Below are positions 50,859 to 59,432 of a DNA stretch of 64,000 nucleotides, piece after piece. A program made the translations under genes and the position numbers. Within the stretch, counting starts at the first letter, position 1; every line of letters begins with the position of its first letter. This stretch comes from Mariniblastus fucicola (GTDB lineage: Bacteria; Planctomycetota; Planctomycetia; Pirellulales; Pirellulaceae): the NCBI RefSeq assembly GCF_008087665.1, contig NZ_CP042912.1:4960001-5024000 (forward strand), read 5' to 3'. Below the pieces are notes generated by a model. That model was not told the origin of the DNA. It searched no databases and saw only the letters and a list, made by a program, of their open reading frames with translations.

Positions 50859-51449
50859 ATGAACAAACTGGTCGAGCAAATCCTGAACATTTTTGATCGC
50901 AGAGGCAACGAAAAGTATGCCGATGAAGATGTGACTCAAAAGGAACACGCGCTGCAGTGCGCCTCGTTCGCAATCTCCGAAGGTGAATCGGATTCGATGA
51001 TCGTTGCTGCGTTGTTGCATGACATCGGACACATTCTTGGCGACGATGACTTGCCTGCGAACTGCAGCGAAGATCTTGACGACGGGCATGAGGAAGTAGG
51101 ACACAGTTTCCTCAAATCACACTTCATCGATGCCGTGATCGAACCTGTCCGGCTTCACGTCGCCGCGAAACGGTATCTCAGCACGACCGATCCGCAGTAC
51201 AAGGACAAGCTGTCGCCTACTTCGCTCAAAAGCCTTGCCGATCAGGGTGGCGACATGTCCGAAGAGGAACTGGCTGAGTTCCGGGAAAATCCATTTTTTG
51301 ACGACGCGATTCGCCTTCGATTTTGGGACGACGAAGCGAAAAAACTGGAGATGCCGCAAGTCGAGGTCAGCGACTTTGCCAAGAAAATTGAGGCCGTTTT
51401 GCTGCCCGCTGGCACTCCTGAAAAGAAGCTGGAAGGGGAAACTTGCTGA
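50859..51449 (+). CDS. HD-domain mixed-valent diiron oxygenase, PhnZ/TmpB-like
   Basis: The protein has 196 residues. The HD metal ligands are visible: His in KEHALQCA, His-Asp in VAALLHDIGHIL, then His in HEEVGHSFL and a later Asp. The upstream KYADEDVTQ segment aligns with the substrate-gate Tyr and Glu of PhnZ (Y and E, three apart). PhnZ converts 1-hydroxy-2-aminoethylphosphonate with O2 into glycine and phosphate, after PhnY makes the alcohol. No PhnY-like gene is present here, so the natural substrate could differ, as in TmpB. It follows the regulator gene by 170 bases on the same strand. Confidence 0.85.
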   Translation: MNKLVEQILNIFDRRGNEKYADEDVTQKEHALQCASFAISEGESDSMIVAALLHDIGHILGDDDLPANCSEDLDDGHEEVGHSFLKSHFIDAVIEPVRLHVAAKRYLSTTDPQYKDKLSPTSLKSLADQGGDMSEEELAEFRENPFFDDAIRLRFWDDEAKKLEMPQVEVSDFAKKIEAVLLPAGTPEKKLEGETC

Positions 51450-51515
51450 ACGCGGCACAGTTTTCGGTTGAGGCGTTATACTGGCGATTGATTTCATCCT
51501 CGCCATCCAACGCCA

Positions 51516-52217
51516 ATGATTCTCGCGTCTTCTCTTTCACGACATTTCGGAGTCGGCAATGCCAAAGTCACCGCTCTTGATGAACTTTCGCTGGAAATCA
51601 AACAGGGCGAAAAAGTCGCGATTCTTGGTAGATCGGGCTCCGGAAAATCGACGCTGTTGAATCTGATCGCGGGACTCGACACGCCGTCGTCGGGGACGCT
51701 GACCGTCAATGGCAACGAACCCGCAAAGCTGGACTCAAACGGTAAAGCGCGCTATCGATTGGACGATGTCGGCGTCGTGTTTCAGTCGTTTCAGTTGATC
51801 GCGCAGCGTACTGCGTTTCAGAACATCGAGCTTCCGCTAATTCTGGCCGGAGTTCCCTTGCTCACGCGTCGCAAAAAAGTTCTGGCGTTGTTGCAACGCG
51901 TTGGCCTTGAGAAACGAGCCCACCATCGGCCGCATCAGCTTTCCGGCGGCGAACAGCAACGCGTTTCGATTGCACGCGCGATGGTCAACGAGCCTCCTGT
52001 CCTGTTGGCGGATGAACCGACGGGGAATCTGGACACAAAAAACGCTTCCGACGTGATGGCGTTGATGCTGGAAATGATTGACTCACGCAATTCGACGTTG
52101 TGCCTGATCACGCATGATGATGCGCTGGCCGATCAGGTTGCCGATCGCGTGATCGAACTTCGAGATGGCAAGCTGGTGTCTGAAAAACTGGCTTCGGGAA
52201 AGCCGGTGTCGCCATGA
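51516..52217 (+). CDS. ABC transporter ATP-binding protein, LolD/MacB type
   Basis: The protein has 233 residues with Walker [10 protein letters not shown] (near 37-45), Q-loop, signature LSGGEQQR, Walker [10 protein letters not shown] and the switch His in LITHDD. The domain type is that of the LolCDE/MacB group, which moves lipids, lipoproteins or peptides across the cell envelope instead of importing nutrients. Its stop overlaps the permease start by four bases (ATGA), so the two are translated together. Only one permease subunit follows, so the pump would be a homodimer of permease and ATPase. A likely separate promoter lies in the 66-base gap before it. Confidence 0.95.
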   Translation: MILASSLSRHFGVGNAKVTALDELSLEIKQGEKVAILGRSGSGKSTLLNLIAGLDTPSSGTLTVNGNEPAKLDSNGKARYRLDDVGVVFQSFQLIAQRTAFQNIELPLILAGVPLLTRRKKVLALLQRVGLEKRAHHRPHQLSGGEQQRVSIARAMVNEPPVLLADEPTGNLDTKNASDVMALMLEMIDSRNSTLCLITHDDALADQVADRVIELRDGKLVSEKLASGKPVSP

Positions 52218-53785
52218 GTCGATACGATCTGATCATGATGGCCCTGCAAAATCTTTGGGCCCGAAAGTCTCGCACCGCGTTCAACATTTTTGGCATCGTG
52301 ATAAGTTGCTCGATGCTATTGTTGGTCTTTGCGGGAACGCGCGGCGCTCGCGACGGATTGATGAACCTGTTCTCCGAGTCCGACTTCGCGAGAAGTTTCG
52401 CGATCACTCCCGGGCGGGACCGAAGTTCCATCTCAGAATCCGGCGTACGCCCGATGCAGGACCTTGGGCAGGGGATTGCCGAAGGCAGAAAGAACCGGAT
52501 CAGCGAAAAACTGAATAAGGACTGGGAGAATCAGAATCTCCCAGTGACCAGCATGACGCTGGACAAGCTCGATGAAGTCAGAAACCTGCCAGACATCGTT
52601 TCGGTGCTACCGAATCAGTCTCTTCGCGCGATGCTGTTCATTGGCGACCAGAAAGTTTCGTCTCGGGCGAGCGCATTCTCCGCTGAAAGCAGTAACCTTG
52701 GCGACCGTGTCGTTGTTGGCAACGAACCTCAATCGCATTCGTCTCGTGGAAAGATTTGGATCGACGAGTATCGTGCCTGGCGATTGGGCTATAAAACCGA
52801 TGAAGAGTTGGCGAATTTGATCGGCACCAAAGTCACGCTTCGTTTCGATGTCGGGCCAGCGAAGTTGTCGCCGACGCTAAAGAGGTTCGCTGGCATTTTC
52901 GGCGTCAAAGGAGCTTCAGAAACCGAGTTGATCGCCGAGACGTTTCGCAAGCTGTTTTCAGATCTGGATCGAACGAGCCTGAGCACGATTGAGAAAGAGT
53001 CGATCCGCCGCGCGGCCAGCCGACTGGGACTGGACAAGGTACTCGACAAAAGCGAATCGAGCCTCGAACCGGGCTCCCACATCACACGTGAATTCGAGGT
53101 CGCCGGAATTGTAAAGCAACTCGAAAGTTCAGCTTCGATGCTTTTCCAAATGACTCGTGCGATCCGAAGCAACGATTTGCTGATCGACTGGCGCGACTAC
53201 CACGCGATCGAAAAAGCCACGTATTCCAATCGGAAATATTACTACAGCGTTGGCGCGGTCAAATCGCCAGCCGAACTTCGACAAGCCGTCGCTGCGGTGG
53301 AACAGGCCGGATTCGAAACACGTTCTGCTCTGGAAATTCTGGACAAAGCGGACACCGAACTCGGCAAAGTTCGCTTGATCGTCGCGGCAATCGCGTTGGT
53401 AATTTTGCTGATCGCGGCAGTGGGAATCATGAACACGATGATTATTGCCGTCATGGAACGGACGCCGGAATTCGGGATCATGAAAGCCATTGGCTCTAAG
53501 GATTCAGACATCCGCTGGTTGATGCTCATCGAAGCCGCTTTCACTGGCGTCCTCGGGGCACTCACGTCAGTCGGCCTGGCCTGGCTGCTTGATTCGGTCA
53601 TCAGCCGATTCGCGCGACCCTATATAGAAACGAGAATTCGTCAGGAGTTTGATTTTCAAATCTTCGTGTACTCAGTCGGCGACATCCTGATCGTGGTCGC
53701 GATCGCCATTTTCGTATGCATGCTGGCCAGCCTGATTCCATCCCGCCGTGCAGCGAAACTGGATCCCGTCGAAGCGATGAAATGA
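52214..53785 (+). CDS. FtsX-like (MacB) ABC transporter permease
   Basis: The protein has 523 residues. The first helix (TAFNIFGIVISCSMLLLVF) is followed by a long periplasmic domain of about 350 residues and three C-terminal helices (IVAAIALVILLIAAVGIMNTMI, MLIEAAFTGVLGALTSVGLAWLL, DILIVVAIAIFVCMLASLIPSRRAAKLDPVEAMK). The last motif is the FtsX hallmark. The periplasmic domain is longer than usual and helical in part (LRIPSEKL-like charged stretches). It should pump or extract an envelope molecule together with the ATPase upstream. Confidence 0.92.
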   Translation: MSRYDLIMMALQNLWARKSRTAFNIFGIVISCSMLLLVFAGTRGARDGLMNLFSESDFARSFAITPGRDRSSISESGVRPMQDLGQGIAEGRKNRISEKLNKDWENQNLPVTSMTLDKLDEVRNLPDIVSVLPNQSLRAMLFIGDQKVSSRASAFSAESSNLGDRVVVGNEPQSHSSRGKIWIDEYRAWRLGYKTDEELANLIGTKVTLRFDVGPAKLSPTLKRFAGIFGVKGASETELIAETFRKLFSDLDRTSLSTIEKESIRRAASRLGLDKVLDKSESSLEPGSHITREFEVAGIVKQLESSASMLFQMTRAIRSNDLLIDWRDYHAIEKATYSNRKYYYSVGAVKSPAELRQAVAAVEQAGFETRSALEILDKADTELGKVRLIVAAIALVILLIAAVGIMNTMIIAVMERTPEFGIMKAIGSKDSDIRWLMLIEAAFTGVLGALTSVGLAWLLDSVISRFARPYIETRIRQEFDFQIFVYSVGDILIVVAIAIFVCMLASLIPSRRAAKLDPVEAMK

Positions 53786-54031
53786 TCGGCTTCCTCGAAC
53801 AACGCGCTCGCAATCGATAACGTGGAGTCGTTGAGCCCGTTTCGTTCGTTAGCCAGCGACATTGAGGCACCGTTACGGGACGCCTAAAAGCCATTGGCGA
53901 CCGCTGGAAAATTGACTGGCTGATTATTGGTTTCCTTCACCGATGCGCGAGATTCTGCTTCCATAGCGAGTGCATCACGGCAAGAATAGCGACCCGCTCA
54001 GTTCGCCCCTCTTCTACATCGAGTCAATATC

Positions 54032-54922
54032 GTGCCAAACCTGTCAGCCGCTGGAAATCAGCTCGTTCAATCGCTTGCCCAGCGTCATGGTATTTCCACA
54101 GATGCTGCGACGCACATGTTGATCGCCGTCTACAACGGAAACGGAAGCATGGCACAATTCAACCATCCGGAATTTGGCGGCGGCGGTCAATGGATGCAGG
54201 GCGGCATGACAATGGTCAGCGATCTGTTCAACAACCATTTGAAGTATCGCGTCGAAAGCATTTGCAACGATGTCGCCAACGAGCTGGCGGCAAACCAATC
54301 GGTTCCGTTCAGCGGATCGTTCCAGTCACAAAGTCAAAACGGATCATCGGCACAGACGCAGGCGGCTGGTGCGATGGGATCAGCCAACAGCCTGTTTGTT
54401 CCCGACCCGACGCAAAATTGGTGGCCACAAAATCTGGGCTCGCCCGCGGCAACGGGATCACAAAACAATGTTCGCTACGCCTATTTTCCGAACAGTTGCC
54501 GACTCGCGGTTTCCACTGGTGGAGTCCCGTGGGTTTACGACACGTTGAACCATCAGATCGGTGGATTCTCTCAGCAACAGGGCGTTGGCGGATCCATAAC
54601 TTTCACCAGCCAGTTTGGAGTCGTCAGCCTGTCAACTTTGCCGGTCGTTTCACGCGACGGCGTTGCACAGCCTGCACCGACTCCGTCCGCGCCGGAACCT
54701 GATTCGCAGTCGCTTGTTTTCGCTTCCGAGCCAAACCCTCAGACTGCCGAATCGGTCTCGCCGAACGATGCTGTTTCGACAACCGGGACCATGACTTCGT
54801 CCTCCGGCAATCAGGAAGACATCATTGAAACCCTCGATCGGCTTGGCGGCCTCAAGGAAAAGGGCTATATCACACAAGAAGAATTCAATTCGAAAAAGTC
54901 AGAGCTGTTGAAGCGACTGTAG
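54032..54922 (+). CDS. SHOCT-domain protein
   Basis: The protein has 296 residues. I use GTG 54032 because the family begins right there (PNLSAAGNQLVQSLAQRHG). Residues 1-90 form a conserved domain ending near YRVESICNDVANELA. A Ser/Gln-rich middle and a WW-containing segment follow. The C-terminus is a SHOCT helix (EDIIETLDRLGGLKEKGYITQEEFNSKK), a short motif linked to oligomerisation. Function is unknown in this family. It is convergent with the desaturase gene, and only 22 bases separate their stops. Confidence 0.8.
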   Translation: MPNLSAAGNQLVQSLAQRHGISTDAATHMLIAVYNGNGSMAQFNHPEFGGGGQWMQGGMTMVSDLFNNHLKYRVESICNDVANELAANQSVPFSGSFQSQSQNGSSAQTQAAGAMGSANSLFVPDPTQNWWPQNLGSPAATGSQNNVRYAYFPNSCRLAVSTGGVPWVYDTLNHQIGGFSQQQGVGGSITFTSQFGVVSLSTLPVVSRDGVAQPAPTPSAPEPDSQSLVFASEPNPQTAESVSPNDAVSTTGTMTSSSGNQEDIIETLDRLGGLKEKGYITQEEFNSKKSELLKRL

Positions 54923-54944
54923 CTTCAACTGCCTCCGAATCGAT

Positions 54945-56021
54945 CTACTTCGACGACCGAACCGATTCCATCAGCTCACCAATCGCCGCACGAGCGTTCG
55001 GGTAAACGGTATCGTGATACAACGAATCAGCCGGCAGCCGCTCAACGAGCCTTCGATGCGCTACGCCGAGGTTGTAGTACGGAATCTTCGGGAACAAATG
55101 GTGCAGAGCGTGGTACCTCAACCCCAGCGGGCACATCAGTTCGGTCAGCCAATTTCCGGTGATGTTGGTCGAATCCAAAAATTGGTCGAGGTGCGAAATC
55201 GTTGAGCCATCGCTGGTGTAGCGATGGGCGGCCAGTGTTCTGACATGGTTCACGATCAGGATGAAAACCGCCAGGGCATAAATCTTTGGCAAGCGCTCGA
55301 CGGGCATCGTGCCGACCAGGACCAACCCGAACATGACCCAAACGCGAAACGCTGTCAGCAGTTCCCAAAACGTGTCCTCGACCGTTTGTTTTTCGGGCCG
55401 CTTGTGATTCTCGTATTGGAAGTTGATCACCAGCGAAGTGGCGTGCTGCAAAGTCCACTTTCTTAATCCGGCGTGGCAGAAAGAAATCGGCGTCCAAATC
55501 GCATAGCGGAACACGACCAGGATCGGCTGGAAAAAGACCTGAGCCAGAAACGCAACGACGCCCAAGATCGTTCCGCTTGCCAACGGAAGGTACTCGCCAT
55601 CGTTCTCGGTACCATAGTGCCGACTGCTGTGGTGGTGCAAGTGGCTTTCGTAAGTAAACGACGGCACCATCAACGGCACGCCCGCAAAGAAATTCCAGAA
55701 GCGACGAAAGAACTTCATCTCGTTCGACGGGAGATGCACGATTTCGTGAATGAACATCGACGATCGATAGATCAAAACGCCGCCAACTGCGAAACAGAAC
55801 CAGGCGATCGGCGACGAGAGCGGCATCGCAAGATAGACGCTGACCAGCACATAGGCAGTGACCACGGACGCCAGAAAGTCGACCCAATAGACCGACGGGC
55901 GAACCGAGAACAGGTCGCTGCAAATTTCGCGGGCTGCCTGATAGAACTCGCGCTGTCTTTTTATTTCTGTTGAAGCCGCCTCACGACGGGCGGCCATAAT
56001 ATATCCTGTCGAATGATTCAT
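54945..56021 (-). CDS. Membrane fatty acid desaturase
   Basis: The protein has 358 residues. The three histidine boxes are visible: HEIVH, HLHHH with SSRHYG just after, and HALHH (followed by LFPKIPYYN). Hydrophobic stretches between them form four membrane helices (VVTAYVLVSVYLAMPL, IAWFCFAVGGVLIY). The diiron enzyme introduces a double bond into an acyl chain, or hydroxylates a related lipid. Two starts are plausible: ATG 56021 (AGGAAG upstream) and ATG 55997 (AGGA upstream); I keep the first. The family also includes carotenoid-type oxygenases, so the substrate is unsettled. Confidence 0.87.
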   Translation of the reverse strand: MNHSTGYIMAARREAASTEIKRQREFYQAAREICSDLFSVRPSVYWVDFLASVVTAYVLVSVYLAMPLSSPIAWFCFAVGGVLIYRSSMFIHEIVHLPSNEMKFFRRFWNFFAGVPLMVPSFTYESHLHHHSSRHYGTENDGEYLPLASGTILGVVAFLAQVFFQPILVVFRYAIWTPISFCHAGLRKWTLQHATSLVINFQYENHKRPEKQTVEDTFWELLTAFRVWVMFGLVLVGTMPVERLPKIYALAVFILIVNHVRTLAAHRYTSDGSTISHLDQFLDSTNITGNWLTELMCPLGLRYHALHHLFPKIPYYNLGVAHRRLVERLPADSLYHDTVYPNARAAIGELMESVRSSK

Positions 56022-56218
56022 GACATCTCTTCCTGAATCACCATCCCTGCTTCAAAGTTTCTCCGAAGTATGGATGCCGCGAACTGTCATTTCATTACTC
56101 AGTTAACGGCATTTTCTTCCATTTTTATTGAGCATTTTTGAAAGGCAATCAATTCCCGGGAAAAATTTCCGCCCATAATATCGCGACTGCCAAACACTGG
56201 ATTCGAATGGGAAAATAG

Positions 56219-59200
56219 ATGCCTGTCTTCAAGAGTACTGCGAACACGCTAATTTTTTTACTTGCGATGAGTTCGGTTTTATTCGCGCAAAGCGTAGATC
56301 TTCCCAAGGTCAGAAATTCGCGACAGGTCGAAGGACTTTACAAGAACGATCCGCAATTGGTCGCGATCACCGGCGCGATGGTGACTCGATTCCCGGGCGA
56401 TGAACCTTCGGTGGAATCGATTCTGATTCGCAATGAATCGATCGAAGCCATTGGAGCAGGCCTGACCATCCCGGCCAGCGCGAAAACGGTCGACGCAACG
56501 GGCCTGCATATCTATGCCGGACTGATCGACGCCTTTCATGAAATCGAAGTCCCCTTTGAGGCAGACCGCGGGACGGGTTATTGGAACGATCAGGTGCGGC
56601 CGCAAGTCGTTGTAGCCGAATCGTTCAAGCTGAAAGATCTCAAAACGGAAGACAAACGCAAGGCTGGCTTCAGCACAATTTTGTGTGCTCCCAGTGACGG
56701 CGTGATCAAAGGCCAAAGTGCTTTGATCCTGATGCTTGACGAGGAAGCGAATCAGGAAGAGGCCGTCATCAATCCGAGCTTCGCTCACCATTTTCAACTC
56801 ACCGTTTCTCGCGGTCGCGATTCGTATCCAAACTCGCCGATGGGTGCCGTCGCGTTGGCTCGGCAGGCCATGTATGACGCGAAGTGGTATCGCGAAGCCT
56901 CCAATTCGCGAGCAGGCCAGACGGAATCCAATGACGCGTTGCAGAGCTTGATGTTGCAAGTCCAATACGATCGGCCCGCCATTTTCGAAACGTCGAACGA
57001 ACTGTTCAGCCTCCGAGCCGATCGATTCGCCCGCGAGTTTGGTTTGAAGAACGCAATTTTGCTCGGCAATGGATACGAGTACCGTCGTATTGGTGCGATC
57101 GCAAAAACGCAGCGTCCAATCATTTTGCCAGTCAACTTCCCCAAGCCACCCGAAGTTGGGACTCCGGAGAATGCCGCCAACGTAACACTTGAGTCACTGA
57201 TGCACTGGGAGCACGCTCCGAAAAACCCGTCGGCTCTCGCGAAAGCTGACGTCTCGTTTTGCCTGACCTCTCACGGGCTCAAAGAAGACGACAACTTCCT
57301 GGACAAAGTTCGTCTGGCAGTCAAACACGGACTATCAAAATCCGATGCTCTCGCGGCGATGACCATCACGCCGGCAAAGTTATTTTTGGCTGACAAGCTC
57401 GGCAAAGTCGAATCTGGATTTCTGGCCAACCTGGTCGTCACTGACAAACCGCTGTTTGAAGAGGACGCTCAGGTCGTGCAAACTTGGGTCGCCGGGAAAC
57501 AATTTGAAACAGAAGATCCAAAGTCCGATGCGGTGGTGTGGGATGTGAGCACGGATGCCGAAGCCTTTGCTGCGGCCAGGATTCAGATTGACGGCCAGAA
57601 GATCGAGATCTTCAAAGATGCGGATACCGGCAAGAAGCTGAAGCACTCTTTTCAATCGGAATCTTCGATCGGCGGTTCTTTCAATGGCAAAGATTTCGGC
57701 GTCGAAGGCTGGGTGCAACTGTCAGTTACTTTGATCGGCGAAGACAGTGGCGTCGGTGACATTGTGTTGCCCGACGGCGAATCCATCGCGATCAAGATGG
57801 CGAAATCGGAAGCCGGACCATTGAAGAAAGATGACGACGAGAAAGATGACGACGAGAAAGATGACGACGAGAAAGATGACGACGAGGAAGATAAAGATGA
57901 CGAAGACAAAGACGCGTCCAAAGACGGCTTGAAAGACATCGCTGCGATCTCAAAAGTCAACTTCCCGTTTGGCTATGCCGGTGTCGACGCGCCGGTGACT
58001 GAGCCGGATAGTGTGTTGATCAAAGACGTAACGTTGTGGACTTGCGCGGCCGATGGAGTCCTCGAGAACGCCGCGGTTTTGGTCTCCGATGGGAGAATCC
58101 AATCGGTTTTCCAGAAAGGCGTCGCACTGCCAACTGCCGACACGATTATTGACGGAACCGGCATGCATCTGACGCCGGGAATCATCGACTGCCACTCGCA
58201 CATGGCAACCGACAGCGGCGTCAACGAAAGCGGGCAGGCCATCACCGCTGAAGTTCGCATCGGTGACATGATCGACTGTGACGACATGACGATTTATCGC
58301 CAACTGGCTGGCGGCGTGACGACCGCAAACATTCTGCACGGATCCGCCAACCCGATCGGCGGCCAAAATCAGGTGATCAAACTTCGTTGGGGCGCACTGG
58401 ACGAAGAAATGAAATTCAAGGGTGCTCCCGAAGGCGTCAAGTTTGCTCTGGGTGAAAACGTCAAGCAATCGAACTGGGACAATCCGACGAATCGCTATCC
58501 GCAAACGCGAATGGGCGTCGAGCAAATTTTCGACAACGCGTTCGAGGAAGCCAAGACTTACCGTGCGAAACAGCAGGAGTTCAAAACCACAGGCAAAGGA
58601 ATTCCTCCGCGGATCAATCTGGAGCTCGAAGCGATCGCTGAAATCGTCGAGGGTACACGTTGGATTCATTGCCACAGCTATCGACAGGACGAAATTTTGG
58701 CGCTGATTCGTTTGCTGGACGACCACCAGATTCAGATTGGAACGTTCCAGCATATTCTTGAAGGCTACAAGGTCGCCGACGAAATGAAAAAGCACGGTGC
58801 TATGGCCAGCGCATTCGCAGATTGGTGGGCCTATAAGTACGAGGTCAAAGACGCGATTCCGCATGCCGGCGCGTTGATGCATCAGCAGGGAATCGTGATG
58901 AGCTTCAATTCGGACGACCGCGAACTGGGGCGGCGTTTGAATCAGGAAGCCGCCAAGGCCGTACGTTTTGGCGGGCTAAGTTTCGAAGAAGCTCTCAAAT
59001 TCGTGACGATCAATCCTGCGAAACAGCTTCGAATTGAGAACCGGGTTGGTTCCATCGAAGTCGGGAAAGATGCTGATCTGGTCCTTTGGAACGCTCATCC
59101 GCTTTCCAATCTCGCCGTCGCTCAACAAACGTGGATCGACGGTAAAAAGTACTACGACCGCGATGAAGACCAACAGCGTCACGAATCGTTCGCCAAACTG

Positions 59201-59353
59201 AAACAACAGCTTGTTCAGAAAGTGCTTCGATCCGGTGAGGAAATGGAGAACGAAGATGCGGAGTCGACTGATCCGGCGAAACTTTGGCCACGACATGACG
59301 CCTTTTGCGGCCACCAACATCACGAGGGACACGATCATGATGATCATGAATAG
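56219..59353 (+). CDS. Large secreted amidohydrolase-family protein (two halves)
   Basis: The protein has 1044 residues with a signal peptide (SNTLIFLLAMSSVLFAQ-like start). The N-terminal half (about 30-480) resembles an amidohydrolase but reads FHEIE where the metal motif HxH is expected, so it is probably inactive. A very acidic stretch follows (57830-57940). The C-terminal half (about 600-990) is a proper metal-dependent amidohydrolase of the imidazolonepropionase-like group: CHSHM, HCHSYR, FQHILEG and NSDDRE. The last 15 residues are His/Asp-rich (HQHHEGHDHDDHE) and may bind metal. It is probably periplasmic or surface-bound. The next gene is a second, smaller family member. Confidence 0.88.
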   Translation: MPVFKSTANTLIFLLAMSSVLFAQSVDLPKVRNSRQVEGLYKNDPQLVAITGAMVTRFPGDEPSVESILIRNESIEAIGAGLTIPASAKTVDATGLHIYAGLIDAFHEIEVPFEADRGTGYWNDQVRPQVVVAESFKLKDLKTEDKRKAGFSTILCAPSDGVIKGQSALILMLDEEANQEEAVINPSFAHHFQLTVSRGRDSYPNSPMGAVALARQAMYDAKWYREASNSRAGQTESNDALQSLMLQVQYDRPAIFETSNELFSLRADRFAREFGLKNAILLGNGYEYRRIGAIAKTQRPIILPVNFPKPPEVGTPENAANVTLESLMHWEHAPKNPSALAKADVSFCLTSHGLKEDDNFLDKVRLAVKHGLSKSDALAAMTITPAKLFLADKLGKVESGFLANLVVTDKPLFEEDAQVVQTWVAGKQFETEDPKSDAVVWDVSTDAEAFAAARIQIDGQKIEIFKDADTGKKLKHSFQSESSIGGSFNGKDFGVEGWVQLSVTLIGEDSGVGDIVLPDGESIAIKMAKSEAGPLKKDDDEKDDDEKDDDEKDDDEEDKDDEDKDASKDGLKDIAAISKVNFPFGYAGVDAPVTEPDSVLIKDVTLWTCAADGVLENAAVLVSDGRIQSVFQKGVALPTADTIIDGTGMHLTPGIIDCHSHMATDSGVNESGQAITAEVRIGDMIDCDDMTIYRQLAGGVTTANILHGSANPIGGQNQVIKLRWGALDEEMKFKGAPEGVKFALGENVKQSNWDNPTNRYPQTRMGVEQIFDNAFEEAKTYRAKQQEFKTTGKGIPPRINLELEAIAEIVEGTRWIHCHSYRQDEILALIRLLDDHQIQIGTFQHILEGYKVADEMKKHGAMASAFADWWAYKYEVKDAIPHAGALMHQQGIVMSFNSDDRELGRRLNQEAAKAVRFGGLSFEEALKFVTINPAKQLRIENRVGSIEVGKDADLVLWNAHPLSNLAVAQQTWIDGKKYYDRDEDQQRHESFAKLKQQLVQKVLRSGEEMENEDAESTDPAKLWPRHDAFCGHQHHEGHDHDDHE
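57830..57889. repeat. 15-base tandem repeat, four copies, inside the amidohydrolase gene
   Basis: GATGACGACGAGAAA repeats with a 15-base period four times; the last copy ends GAGGAA. It encodes DDDEK-type repeats in an acidic linker between the two halves. Slippage should vary its copy number between strains. Confidence 0.9.
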
Positions 59354-59432
59354 TCCTCATTAATAGCGACGGCAATCATCCGCCAGAGCATCATCACATC
59401 GAACAACTTGCGAAACTTTCGACATTATTCCC

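Noticed and set aside
55042-55923. 293-codon minus-strand frame overlapping the desaturase
   Set aside because: It is a shifted frame of the desaturase, which has three intact histidine boxes.
57950-58882. 310-codon minus-strand frame opposite the amidohydrolase
   Set aside because: Antisense shadow of the active metal-binding half of a recognised protein.
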